DNA of 64,000 nt from positions 186,001 through 250,000 of the forward strand of contig CAWDLK010000001.1 of assembly GCA_963803165.1 (NCBI GenBank). The letters are read 5' to 3'. The position numbers and the translations under genes were made by a program. This DNA comes from Changshengia sp963803165 (GTDB taxonomy: Bacteria; Chloroflexota; Dormibacteria; Aeolococcales; Aeolococcaceae). Every line of letters starts with the position of its first letter. The first letter of the stretch is position 1. The notes below the pieces were generated by a model. It worked only from the letters and a program-made list of their open reading frames with translations, had not been told where the DNA came from and ran no database searches. Positions 8,346 to 17,265 of the stretch are shown here, piece after piece.

Positions 8346-8398
8346 AGTGTCTCCTCGTATAGTGGTGGGAGCGGATCGAGAGCCACGCTCGGGCTGTC

Positions 8399-8452
8399 GA
8401 GAGTAGCACGGCAAACCCCGCGCGGCAGGCCAGCGGGGGCCCGGTCACTCTC
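8399..8452 (+). other. Possible structured leader upstream of metH
   Basis: GAGAGT (8399-8404) can pair with ACTCTC (8447-8452), enclosing a CCCCGC/GCGGGG hairpin (about 8416-8438). I could not match it to the SAM, SAH or cobalamin riboswitch consensus. GC-rich DNA folds easily, so this is only a candidate. The rest of 8346-8540 holds the infA promoter on one side and a weak AAGGAAA ribosome binding site for metH on the other. Confidence 0.25.
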
Positions 8453-8540
8453 ACCGGGGCTCGCCGCCCGTCGGCGGCCCGGCGGATCCCGGCTCGCGAC
8501 ACCCGCCACGGATGCACCGGCCACCCCGAAGGAAACCCGC

Positions 8541-10364
8541 GTGAGCGACTCCCCCTACCTCGACGCGCTGAGCGGCCGTGTGCTGATCTACGACGGTGCC
8601 ATGGGGACCGCCCTCCAGGCATTCGAGCCCTCCATCGAGCAGTTCGGCGGCCCCGCCCTGGAGGGGTGGATGGACGGCCTCGTGCTCCACAGCCCCGACC
8701 TGGTCGAGCGCGTCCACCGCTCGTTCCTCGAGGTGGGCGCCGATGTCATCGAGACCTGCACCTTCCAGTCGACGCCCCTGCGCCTCGCCGAATGGGGAGC
8801 CCGAGAGCGCACCCGGGAGCTCAACGAGCGGGCGGCCCGGCTGGCCCGCGGACTGGCCGACGAGCACGCCACCGCCGACCGGCCGCGGTTCGTCGCCGGC
8901 AGCATGGGGCCCTCCGGGTCACTGCCCTCGAGCAGCGACCCGAGCCTGGGCCGTCTCGGCTTCGCCGACCTGCTCGGAGCCTTCCGAGAGCAGGCGGAGG
9001 GGCTGCTGGCGGGCGGCGTCGATCTCCTCCTCATCGAGACCTCCCAGGACATCCTGGAGGTCAAGGCGGCCGTCTTCGGCGCCCGGGAGGCGTTCGCGAG
9101 CGGTGGCCGCAGCGTCCCCATCCAGGCCCAGGTGACGCTGGACGTCTCCGGGAAGATGCTGCTCGGCACCGACATCGCCGCCGTGCTCGCCATCCTCGAG
9201 CCGCTCCGGGTGGACGTGGTCGGCCTCAACTGCTCCACCGGCCCCGAGCACATGCGCGACTCGATCCGCTACCTCACCGAGCACACGCGGCTGCCCGTCT
9301 CCTGCATCCCCAACGCCGGGCTGCCCCTCAACGTCGGCGGGCGCGCCCACTACCCGATGCAGCCCGGGCCGATGGCCGACCAGCTCGAGGAGTTCGTCCG
9401 CGACCTGGGGGTCAACGCCGTGGGGGGCTGCTGCGGCACCACGGCGGACCACATCGCGGCCCTGGTCGCCCGCGTGGGTGGCGCGACCCCCCGCCCGCGC
9501 CGGCCCGACGAGGCCCCGAGGCTCGCCTCGAGCATCCACGCCACGGAGCTGCACCAGGAACCGCGGCCGCTCCTGATCGGCGAGCGGGTCAATGCCCAGG
9601 GATCGCGGAGGATCAAGGAGCTGCTCCTCGCCGACGACTACGAGGGGATCGTCCGAGTGGCCCGCGGGCAGGTTGAGGGGGGTGCGCACGCCCTCGACGT
9701 CTGCGTCGCCCTCACCGAGCGGAGCGACGAGCCCGATCAGATGGCGGCTGCGGTCAAGGCGCTCCAGCAGGCCGTCGAGGCCCCTCTGGTCATCGACTCC
9801 ACCGACGTCGCCGTGATCCGCCGGGCCCTGGAGGCGTATCCGGGGCGCGGCATCGTCAACTCGGTCAACCTGGAGAACGGCCGGGCCCGGTGCGACGCCG
9901 TGCTCCCCCTGGTCCGCGACCACGGCCAGTGCGTCATCGCCCTCACCATCGACGAGGAGGGGATGGCCAGGACCCGGACGCGCAAGCTCGAGGTCGCGCG
10001 CCGCATCCGTGACATCGCCTGCGACGAATACGGGCTCGCGCCCCACCAGCTGCTCTTCGACGACCTCACCTTCACCCTGGCGACGGGGGACGCCGAATGG
10101 ATCGAACTCGGCGGTGGAGACGATCGAGGGGATCCGCCTGATCAAGAGCGAGCTGCCCGGGGTGCTCACCTCGCTCGGGGTGAGCAACGTCTCCTTCGGC
10201 CTGACCCCACCGGCTCGCGCCGTGCTCAACAGCGTCTTCCTCTATCACTGCGTGGAGGCCGGCCTGGACGCGGCGATCGTCAACCCCGCTCACACCGTCC
10301 CCTATGCGGAGGTCGGCGAGGAGCGCCGCCAGCTCGCCGAGGACCTCATCTTCAACCGTCGTGA
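8541..10364 (+). CDS. metH: Methionine synthase MetH, N-terminal part (ends in frameshift)
   Basis: Homocysteine-binding and pterin-binding half of cobalamin-dependent methionine synthase, which moves a methyl group from methyltetrahydrofolate to homocysteine. Residues 1-320 are the homocysteine S-methyltransferase barrel (YDGAMGTALQ; zinc Cys in LNCSTGPEH near 230 and GGCCGTT near 297). The pterin domain follows (LLIGERVNAQGSRRIKELL, VIDST, NSVNLENG). Homology ends at LATGDAEWI (10103). An extra G at 10104 then throws the frame, and the remaining residues to the stop at 10362-10364 are spurious. The start is GTG 8541, preceded by AAGGAAA. Without the extra base the frame would join the downstream part into one full-length MetH. 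Confidence 0.9.
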   Translation: MSDSPYLDALSGRVLIYDGAMGTALQAFEPSIEQFGGPALEGWMDGLVLHSPDLVERVHRSFLEVGADVIETCTFQSTPLRLAEWGARERTRELNERAARLARGLADEHATADRPRFVAGSMGPSGSLPSSSDPSLGRLGFADLLGAFREQAEGLLAGGVDLLLIETSQDILEVKAAVFGAREAFASGGRSVPIQAQVTLDVSGKMLLGTDIAAVLAILEPLRVDVVGLNCSTGPEHMRDSIRYLTEHTRLPVSCIPNAGLPLNVGGRAHYPMQPGPMADQLEEFVRDLGVNAVGGCCGTTADHIAALVARVGGATPRPRRPDEAPRLASSIHATELHQEPRPLLIGERVNAQGSRRIKELLLADDYEGIVRVARGQVEGGAHALDVCVALTERSDEPDQMAAAVKALQQAVEAPLVIDSTDVAVIRRALEAYPGRGIVNSVNLENGRARCDAVLPLVRDHGQCVIALTIDEEGMARTRTRKLEVARRIRDIACDEYGLAPHQLLFDDLTFTLATGDAEWIELGGGDDRGDPPDQERAARGAHLARGEQRLLRPDPTGSRRAQQRLPLSLRGGRPGRGDRQPRSHRPLCGGRRGAPPARRGPHLQPS

Positions 10365-12060
10365 GGATGCCCTGGCCCGCTACATCGAGCACTTCTCCGG
10401 GGTGACCGAGCGGGTGGGCACCGAGAAGGTCGACCCGTTCGCGGGACTGGCGGCGCCGGAGCGCATCCACGCCCAGATCCTCCACCGCCGCCGGGAGGGG
10501 ATCGAGGCGCTGATCGACGAGGCGCTCCGGGATCGCGACCCGGTCACCGTCCTCAACGAGGTCCTGCTGCCGGCGATGAAGGACGTCGGCGACCGCTTCG
10601 GAGCGGGCGAGCTCATCCTCCCCTTCGTCCTCCAGAGCGCCGAGGTGATGAAGCGCGCGGTCGCCCATCTCGAGCAGTACCTGGACCGCGCCGAGGGTCA
10701 TGCCAAGGGGCGGGTGGTGCTGGCCACCGTCTTCGGCGATGTCCACGACATCGGCAAGAACCTGGTCAAGACGATCCTGAGCAACAACGGCTACACGGTC
10801 CACGACCTGGGCAAGCAGGTCCCGCTCAACACCATCATCGACAAGGCGGTCGAGGTGAAGGCTGACGTCATCGGCCTCTCCGCACTGCTGGTCTCGACCA
10901 GCAAGCAGATGCCGCTGATGGTCGAGGAGCTGGACCGGCGCGGCCTCGGCTACCCCGTGATCATCGGCGGCGCCGCCATCAACCGGGGATTCGGCCGGCG
11001 CATCCTCTACCTCGATCCGGAGCGGGTGTACGCCCCCGGGGTCTTCTACTGCAAGGACGCCTTCGAAGGGCTGGACACCTGCGACCAGCTGATCGACCCG
11101 GAGCTGCGGGCGCCCCTGCTGGAGCGCGCGCGCGCCGAGGCGCGGGTCGCTCGCGAACGCGAGGCCTCGAGGTCCGCCGCCGTGGCGGCGGCGCCGAGCG
11201 GCTCACCGCAGCCACGGCGCAGCGACACCCGCACCGACGTCCCCATCCCCACACCGCCCTTCTGGGGACCGCAGGTGGTGAGCGGGATCGACCTGCAGGC
11301 CGTGTACCCGCACATCGACCGCAACTCGCTCTTCAAGATGAGCTGGCAGTTCCGCGGCGTGCACGACCCGGAGCGCTGGGCCGAGCTGGTCCGCACCGAG
11401 CTGGAGCCGCGGCTCGAGCGGTCGTGGCGCGAGGCCCAGCGGGAGGGTTGGCTGGACCTGCAGGCGGTGTACGGGTACTGGCCGGCCCTCGCCGAGGGCG
11501 ACAGCGTGGTGATCTTCGACCCCACCGATCAGGAGCGGGAGATCGGCCGCTTCGGCTTCCCCCGGCAGGCGGAGCAGCACCGTCTCTGCCTCGCCGACTA
11601 CGTGCGTCCCAGGGAGCTCGCCGCGGCCGGCGAGCGCGACGTCATCGCCCTCCAGGTGGTCACCACCGGGCCGCGGGCGAGCGAGCTGTCCAACCGCCTC
11701 CAGGCGGAGGGCGACTACGACGACATGCTCCGGGTCCACGGCTTCGCCACCCAGATGGCGGAGGCCACCGCCGAGTACATCCACGCCCACGTCCGCCGGG
11801 AGCTGGGGCTGGGCGCGGACCAGGGGCGCCGCTACTCCTGGGGCTACCCGGCGTGCCCCGACCTCTCCGACCACGAGGTCTTCTTCCGCGTGGTGCCCGC
11901 GGAGCGGATCGGGGTGAGCCTCACCGAGGGCTTCCAGCTGGTGCCCGAGCAGTCGACCGCCGCGATCGTCCTGCACCACCCGCAGGCGCGCTACTTCGCC
12001 GTCTACGCCAGCCGCTTCGACGAGGCGTCGGGTCCGGGCTCGCCCGAGGCGGCCGCGTAG
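10105..12060 (+). CDS. metH: Methionine synthase MetH, C-terminal part (after frameshift)
   Basis: Continues MetH in the next frame. It starts with the end of the pterin domain (NSAVETIEGIRLIKSELPG, SNVSFGL, AAIVNPAHTVPY) and the four-helix cobalamin cap. The B12-binding Rossmann domain follows, with the lower axial His motif GDVHDIGKNL and GLSALLVSTSKQM. The C-terminal AdoMet activation domain has YSWGYPACPDLSDH. All four canonical MetH modules are thus present across the two parts, about 1170 residues in total, normal for the family. No ribosome binding site or good start codon is seen near 10105; the first possible start is GTG 10114. If the frameshift is real, this half would be poorly expressed. 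The gene ends 63 bp before an unrelated transporter. Confidence 0.9.
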   Translation, partial: NSAVETIEGIRLIKSELPGVLTSLGVSNVSFGLTPPARAVLNSVFLYHCVEAGLDAAIVNPAHTVPYAEVGEERRQLAEDLIFNRREDALARYIEHFSGVTERVGTEKVDPFAGLAAPERIHAQILHRRREGIEALIDEALRDRDPVTVLNEVLLPAMKDVGDRFGAGELILPFVLQSAEVMKRAVAHLEQYLDRAEGHAKGRVVLATVFGDVHDIGKNLVKTILSNNGYTVHDLGKQVPLNTIIDKAVEVKADVIGLSALLVSTSKQMPLMVEELDRRGLGYPVIIGGAAINRGFGRRILYLDPERVYAPGVFYCKDAFEGLDTCDQLIDPELRAPLLERARAEARVAREREASRSAAVAAAPSGSPQPRRSDTRTDVPIPTPPFWGPQVVSGIDLQAVYPHIDRNSLFKMSWQFRGVHDPERWAELVRTELEPRLERSWREAQREGWLDLQAVYGYWPALAEGDSVVIFDPTDQEREIGRFGFPRQAEQHRLCLADYVRPRELAAAGERDVIALQVVTTGPRASELSNRLQAEGDYDDMLRVHGFATQMAEATAEYIHAHVRRELGLGADQGRRYSWGYPACPDLSDHEVFFRVVPAERIGVSLTEGFQLVPEQSTAAIVLHHPQARYFAVYASRFDEASGPGSPEAAA

Positions 12061-12123
12061 TCGACGCCTCCGGTGAAGCGCGGGGGCGAGGCGACGGGAC
12101 TCCGCGGTGCCATCATCGGAGTG

Positions 12124-13731
12124 ATGGACGGGCTCCCCCCGCACCAGCCCTCCGGCGGCGGCCCCGCCGAGCCTGAGCCGGGAGCCGCGGGGTGGCCGGA
12201 GCACCTCTCCGCCGCTCGCGCCGGCGTCACCCTCCCCCAGCATCCCCTGCCCACGCAAGCCGCGGACGAGCTCGCGCCGCCCCCCACCGGCTGGCGGCGG
12301 TTCCTGGTCGAGCCGGCCCGGCCGGCGAGCATCCGCACCCATCCCGCGGCCCACTGGCTGGCCGTGGGCACGGTCTGCATCGGCGCCTTCATGGGACAGC
12401 TCGACGCCAGCATCGTCACCGTCGCCTACCCGACGCTGCACACCGCCTTCCATGCCGGCCTGGGCGTGGTGACCTGGGTGGGGCTCAGCTACCTGCTGGT
12501 CCTGATCGCCCTGGTGACCGCGGTGGGCCGCCTGGCCGACATGGTCGGCCACAAGCTCCTCTACACGTACGGCTTCGTGGTCTTCATCGTGGGCTCGGCG
12601 CTCTGCGGGCTGGCCCCCAGCCTGGGAGCCCTGGACGGCTTCCGGGTGCTCCAGGCGGTGGGCGCGGCCATGCTCCAGGCCAACAGCGTCGCCATCATCG
12701 CCCTGGCCATGCCGGCGCACCGGCTGGGCAGGGCCATCGGCATCCAGGGGACCGCCCAGGCCCTGGGCCTGGCCTTCGGCCCCACCGTCGGCGGACTGCT
12801 GATCGCGCTCGGGGGCTGGCGCCTCATCTTCCTCGTCAACGTCCCGGTGGGCGTCGTCGCCTGCGTCCTGGCCTGGTTCCTGATCCCGCGCAGCCGGCAC
12901 CTGCAGGGACGGACCGCGTTCGACTGGGCCGGCCTGGGCCTCTTCGTCCCCGCCGTCGCCGCCCTGCTCCTCGCCATCACGTCGCTCGCCGACGGGCGGG
13001 GCCGGGTGGCCCCGCAGGTCGTCGGGCTGCTGGGGGCCGCGGTCGTCCTGGGTGCCGGGTTCGTGCTCCGGGAGACCCGGGCGCGCGCGCCCATGCTCGA
13101 CCTGGGCCTCTTTCGCCGCGCCCCCTTCTCGGCCGGCATCTCCAGCGGCCTGCTCTCCTACCTGGTGATGTTCGGGGCGCTGTACGCGGTCGCCTTCTAC
13201 CTGGAGAGCGGGCCCCAGCACCTCGGCCCAGGGATCACCGGCCTCGAGCTGAGCGTGATGCCGGTGGCGTTCGGGGTGGTGGCGCCCTTCGCCGGCCGCG
13301 CCGCCGACCGGCTGGGGGCGCGCCCGCTCACGGTGGCCGGGATGCTGGCCGCGGCGGTCAGCCTGGCCGTGCTCGGTCTGGCTCAGCCAGAGGGCGCCGG
13401 CCTGCTCGCTCCCCTGGCCGCGCTGGGCGTGGGCCTCGGCCTCTTCACCCCTCCCAACAACGCCGCCATCATGGGGGCGGCGCCACGCCGGCAGGCCGGG
13501 GTGGCGAGCGGGGTCCTCAACATGACCCGCGGCATGGGCACCTCGATGGGTCAGGCCGTCGCCGCGCTCATCCTCGGGCTGGTGGCGGCAGGCCTGGCTC
13601 ACCCCTCGGCGGTGGTGAGCGGGTTCGCCGCCTGCGCGCTCTTTCTCGCGGTGGTGTCCGTCGTCGCGGCCGCGCTGGCGGCGCTGCGCGGCGAGGAGCT
13701 CCTGGAGGCTCGGCTCCCCGGGGAGGCCTGA
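12124..13731 (+). CDS. MFS transporter, DHA2 (14-TM drug:H+ antiporter) family
   Basis: A 535-residue polytopic membrane protein. After a Pro-rich cytoplasmic N-terminus of about 75 residues it has the DHA2 signature at TM1 (FMGQLDASIVTVAYPTL). Motif A-like GRLADMVGHKLLY, motif C-like GPTVGGLLIALGGWRLIF, and about 14 hydrophobic helices follow. EmrB/QacA-type proteins export lipophilic drugs or metabolites by proton antiport; the substrate here is unknown. The ATG at 12124 lies 7 nt after CATCAT (12111-12116), the same -10-like hexamer and spacing as at the alcohol dehydrogenase, so it is predicted leaderless. The next gene is convergent and 97 bp away. Confidence 0.9.
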   Translation: MDGLPPHQPSGGGPAEPEPGAAGWPEHLSAARAGVTLPQHPLPTQAADELAPPPTGWRRFLVEPARPASIRTHPAAHWLAVGTVCIGAFMGQLDASIVTVAYPTLHTAFHAGLGVVTWVGLSYLLVLIALVTAVGRLADMVGHKLLYTYGFVVFIVGSALCGLAPSLGALDGFRVLQAVGAAMLQANSVAIIALAMPAHRLGRAIGIQGTAQALGLAFGPTVGGLLIALGGWRLIFLVNVPVGVVACVLAWFLIPRSRHLQGRTAFDWAGLGLFVPAVAALLLAITSLADGRGRVAPQVVGLLGAAVVLGAGFVLRETRARAPMLDLGLFRRAPFSAGISSGLLSYLVMFGALYAVAFYLESGPQHLGPGITGLELSVMPVAFGVVAPFAGRAADRLGARPLTVAGMLAAAVSLAVLGLAQPEGAGLLAPLAALGVGLGLFTPPNNAAIMGAAPRRQAGVASGVLNMTRGMGTSMGQAVAALILGLVAAGLAHPSAVVSGFAACALFLAVVSVVAAALAALRGEELLEARLPGEA

Positions 13732-13828
13732 GCCGCCGGCCCGCTCGCCGGAAGCCCGTCCCTATGGCGGCGAGCGCCGCCACCCGGGGGATGCCCCCCG
13801 ATGGGGACCGGCGTCGCGGCGGCTCCTC

Positions 13829-14224
13829 TCAGGAGGCCAGCATGGCCTGGATGTGGCCGCTCAGCTCCTTGATCTTGAAGGGCTTGGCCAGCGTCCGGAC
13901 GTTGCCGTACGCCTCGAGCTCGGGCACGGTCGCGGGGTTGACGAGCGCGCTCACCACCAGCACCTTGGGGTCGCGTCCGTGGTCCGCCCTGATCCGTTCC
14001 AGCACCTGGGTCCCGGTCAGCTCGCCCGGCAGCATGAGATCGAGGAGGACCAGGTCGGGATGGAAGTCGGCGACGGCGGCGAGGCCCTCGTCCCCGGTCT
14101 TGGCCACCCTGACCTCGTGGCCCTCCATGGTGCAGAGCAGGGACTCGATGTCCGCGAGAGCGTAGTAGTCCTCGATGATCAGCACTTTCCGGGTGGGTGC
14201 GGCGGGGGGTTCTGTGGAGGCCAC
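13829..14224 (-). CDS. Single-domain response regulator (receiver only)
   Basis: A 131-residue CheY-like receiver with no output domain. The acidic pair (IIEDYY), the phospho-acceptor Asp in LVLLDLMLP and the Lys in LAKPFK are all present. The conserved Thr/Ser position reads VVSALV. A short Pro/Ala N-terminus precedes the domain. No histidine kinase lies beside it, so it is an orphan that could be a phosphorelay intermediate or act by protein contact. The GTG at 14222-14224 follows TATGCT (14233-14238) by 8 nt, so it is predicted leaderless. Confidence 0.88.
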   Translation of the reverse strand: MASTEPPAAPTRKVLIIEDYYALADIESLLCTMEGHEVRVAKTGDEGLAAVADFHPDLVLLDLMLPGELTGTQVLERIRADHGRDPKVLVVSALVNPATVPELEAYGNVRTLAKPFKIKELSGHIQAMLAS

Positions 14225-14333
14225 GGCCCACGAGCATACCGCCTGTGCCGAGCTCGCGAGCGCTCACCCGGCGTGCCGGGCCGGACGGCCGGCGGCCCCT
14301 GTCCGGCACCTCCGGAGCCGGCGTCCCGGCCCC

Positions 14334-15662
14334 TCAGGAGGTGAAGGCGAAGCTGCCGATGCAGAGGGCGGGGACGAGCAGGGCGCGCTCGCCCTCGTCC
14401 AGCTCGATCGCCCGATCCCGGCCGGCGCCGCGCACGTCGGCGAGGGCGTCCACGATGCTCTGGGTGAAGCGGAGATCACGGACCGGCCGTCCCAGCCGCC
14501 CGTGCTCGATCAGGAAGGTGCCGTCCCGGGTCATGCCGGTGATGACGGTGCGCAGCGGATGGACGTCGCGGACATACCAGAGGCGGGTGACGTAGAGACC
14601 GTGATCGCAACCGGCGATCAGCTCCTCGAGGCTGCTCTCGCCGGCGGCGACCACGAGGTGACGCGCCCAGGGACCGGAGGTGTTGGGCATCGGCAGGGCG
14701 TGACCTGTGGACGGGACGTCCTCCCGCAGCGCGGTGGCGCTGTCATGGAGGAAGCTGCGGCAGACCCCCTCCTCGATGCAGCTCACACTCCGGGTGGAGA
14801 CCCCCTCGTCATCGAAGGGAAAGGGCATCGACCCGGGATGGCTGGCGTCGTCGGCGATGCTCACCAGCTCGCTCATCAGCCTCTCGCCGGGACGCATGAA
14901 GCTGCGGCGCTCCTGCCGGGCCAGGGCGCTGAAGCCCAGGTCGGCGAGATGGCCCACCATGTCGGCGACCGCGTAGGGGGAGAGCACGACCGGGTAGACG
15001 CCCGGCTCGAGGGCGGTGGCGCCCTGGTTTCGACCGCAGGTCTCCACCGCCTCCGCGGCCACCGCGTCCGCCTCGAGGCGCCCCACGTCGTGATGGTGGC
15101 GGTCGGCGTACCCCCAGCCGCTCTCGCCGCGAGCCACGCAGACCAGGCTGGCGGCGGTGCTCTCGGCGTGCCGCCGCACCCCGAGGCTGTTGACCACGGC
15201 GGTGTGCGTCACGGAGGTCTGGAGCGCCCCGAAGGTCTCCAGGCCGACCTCCACGCCGACCGCGGCCACCGTCGCCACCTGGGCCGCCCGCCATTCCGGC
15301 GTGCATTCGGCGGTGGCTCGCGCGTGGGCCACCGGGCCGTCCGACCCGGCGTCGGGACGCGGCAGCGGGGTCACCTCGCCCGGGGGGGCCAGCCGCCGGG
15401 CAGCCTCGGCGGAGGCGATCAGCCGCTCCTGCATCTCCTCCATGTCGCCGCGGATCTCGGCGACCCCGACCTGCTCGTCTCCCACCAGACGGAGCCGGAC
15501 CCGGCGCGACCTCTCTGCGACGTTCTGGTGGATCTGGTTGCGGGCAAACCGGGTGACCGCCTGCTCCTGCTCGACGACCACCACCTCGGCACGGTCGCGG
15601 CCCACCCGCTCCACGATGGAGTTGGCGAGGGCCAGGAGGTCGTCGGGGGCGGTGAGGCTCAT
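14334..15662 (-). CDS. pmbA: TldE/PmbA-type subunit of TldD/PmbA metalloprotease
   Basis: A 442-residue member of the TldD/PmbA family, the partner that lacks the zinc motif. Recognisable blocks are FARNQIHQNVAERSRRVRLRL, ARGESGWGYAD, PVVLSPYAVADMVGHL, FDDEGVSTRS and LYVTRLWYVRDVHPLRT. With TldD it forms a peptidase that digests unfolded or thioether/azole-containing peptides. The ATG at 15660-15662 overlaps the tldD stop by 4 bp (ATGA), so the two are co-translated. The reading frame is intact. The out-of-frame continuation of the damaged tldD runs open in exactly this frame. Confidence 0.9.
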   Translation of the reverse strand: MSLTAPDDLLALANSIVERVGRDRAEVVVVEQEQAVTRFARNQIHQNVAERSRRVRLRLVGDEQVGVAEIRGDMEEMQERLIASAEAARRLAPPGEVTPLPRPDAGSDGPVAHARATAECTPEWRAAQVATVAAVGVEVGLETFGALQTSVTHTAVVNSLGVRRHAESTAASLVCVARGESGWGYADRHHHDVGRLEADAVAAEAVETCGRNQGATALEPGVYPVVLSPYAVADMVGHLADLGFSALARQERRSFMRPGERLMSELVSIADDASHPGSMPFPFDDEGVSTRSVSCIEEGVCRSFLHDSATALREDVPSTGHALPMPNTSGPWARHLVVAAGESSLEELIAGCDHGLYVTRLWYVRDVHPLRTVITGMTRDGTFLIEHGRLGRPVRDLRFTQSIVDALADVRGAGRDRAIELDEGERALLVPALCIGSFAFTS

Positions 15663-17144
15663 GACGAAGCCGCCGTCACGGCGACGCCCTGAAAGCGGCA
15701 CGGAGCCGCGCCGTGGCCGACGTGGGCGATCTGTCCGGGCTGCCCCTTGCCGCAGTTGACGACACCCCACACCCGCCACTCCCGGGGCCCGGCCACTGCG
15801 TCGCAGGCGCGCCAGAACTCGGGGGTCCGCCCGGCGTAGAGCGCGTTCTTGACCAGACGGAGACGCTTGCCGTCCCGGATCTCCCAGCCGTTCTGGGTGC
15901 CGAACTGGAAGTTGAGGCGGCGGTCGTCGATGCTCCAGGAGCGGTTGGTCTCGAGGTAGACCCCGTGCTCGGTGGTGGCGATCATCTCCTCCAGGCTCGA
16001 CTCGCCCGGCTCGAGGTTGACGTTGGTCATGCGCACCAGCGGGATCCGGTTCCACGACTCGGCCCGCATCGCCCCGCTGCTCGGCCAGCCGTAGTCGGCG
16101 GCCGACTCGCGCGAGGACATGTAGCCCCGGAAGATGCCGCGGTCGACGAGGACGGTCCGCTGCGCCGCCACGCCCTCGTCGTCCCACCCGAAGGTCCCCA
16201 GGCCGCCCGGCGTGGTGGCGTCGGCCGTGATCGTCACCTCCTCGCTGCCGTAGCGGAAGCGGCCGACCAGGTCCGGGGTGAGGAAGGAGGTGCCCGCGTA
16301 GGCCGCCTCGTCGCCGCGCACACGGTCCAGCTCGGTGGGATGCCCGCACGAACTCGTGGACCTGCAGCGCCGCCTGGGTGCCGTCGAGGATCAGCGTCAG
16401 CCGCCCGGTCGGGCAGGGAGGCGCGCTGAGCAGAGCGACGGCCTCGGCGCCGATCCGCTCGGCGCTGCCGGCCAGGTCCATGGCCTCGATGGCCTCGTAG
16501 CCGGCGCAGAGCTGGTGGCGCCCGAAGCTGTTGGGGAAGCTGCGGGTCTGGACCTCGTCGGCGCTGGTGGCGGTGGCGTCGAGACCCCCTCCGGACTCCA
16601 CGATGACCTGCTCGAGGTCAGAGCCCTCGCTGCTCGCGAAGAGGCGATGCTCGCGGACGAACTCCAGGGAGGACTCGCGCGTGGTCACCCCGGCCACCGA
16701 GGCCATGGCCTCGTCCGCGCGGACCAGCAGGTCCATCTTCTCCTCGAGGCTCACCTCGAAGGGGTCTCGCTCCACCGGGGTGAGGTACCGGCCCACCGCG
16801 ACCGGGGCGGGGGCCAGGCGCACCGGGTGACGGCGCAGCCGCGCCGACGCCCGGGCGATCCGGCATGCGTCCAGGGCCGCCTGCCTCAGGGTCTCGGCAT
16901 CGAGGCGATCGACGCCTGCGAATCCCCATCCACCGTCGACGATGACCCGGATGCCCGCCCCCTCGTCCTCGAAGGAGGAGACCTCCGCGAAGCTGCCGTC
17001 CTTGACCGTGAGCGCCTGGATCCCGCGCTGGACGACCCGGCAGTCGGCGTAGGTCGCCCCGCTGGACGCGGCGACATCGAGGACCAGCTCGGCGATGTCG
17101 TTCATCGCGGGCCACGCGGGGCGGCGGCGGATCTCATCACGCAC
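15659..17144 (-). CDS. tldD: TldD metalloprotease subunit, frameshifted within its zinc motif
   Basis: Zinc-bearing subunit of the TldD/PmbA peptidase. The upstream frame carries the N-terminal domain (ATYADCRVVQRGIQALTVKDG) and reaches LILDGTQAALQVHE. The family motif HExxxH would continue SCGHPTELDR, but those residues are found only after removing one base. One A too many at 16351-16352 (plus strand) separates HE (residues 263-264) from SCGH. The second frame then carries the rest (YAGTSFLTPDLVGRF, LGTFGWDDEGV, VNCGKGQPGQ) to the stop at 15659. As written, translation would miss the zinc site and run into the pmbA frame without a stop. The GTG at 17142-17144 lies 5 nt after TAGAGT (leaderless); an internal ATG is at 17103-17105. 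Confidence 0.88.
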
Positions 17145-17223
17145 GGAGGACTCTAGGGGCTGCCGGGGGAGGTGCTGCGGGAGTCCTCCGGATTGGCGCG
17201 TTTAGCCGCCGGAGGGGCGGCCG

Positions 17224-17229
17224 TATACT
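17224..17229 (+). promoter_or_regulatory. Promoter -10 (TATACT) of the histidine kinase operon
   Basis: TATACT lies 36 bp before the kinase ATG. TTTAGC (17201-17206) stands 17 bp upstream as a weak -35. This gene also has a ribosome binding site (GAGGTGGG just before the ATG at 17266), so its mRNA has a leader. The divergent tldD promoter occupies 17150-17155. Confidence 0.5.
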
Positions 17230-17265
17230 CGGGGCACACTGCCGATTCGAATCGATGAGGTGGGA

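Noticed and set aside
8399..8452. SAM-IV, SAH or cobalamin riboswitch
   Set aside because: The conserved core sequences of these classes could not be found; only generic GC-rich pairing is present.
11203..13602. Long minus-strand open frame over metH and the DHA2 transporter
   Set aside because: His/Gly/Glu-rich shadow of two well-identified plus-strand genes.
14334..17144. A genuine TldD-PmbA fusion protein
   Set aside because: The middle of the continuous frame is meaningless sequence, while the real TldD residues lie in the next frame and pmbA has its own coupled ATG. The fusion is a by-product of the frameshift.
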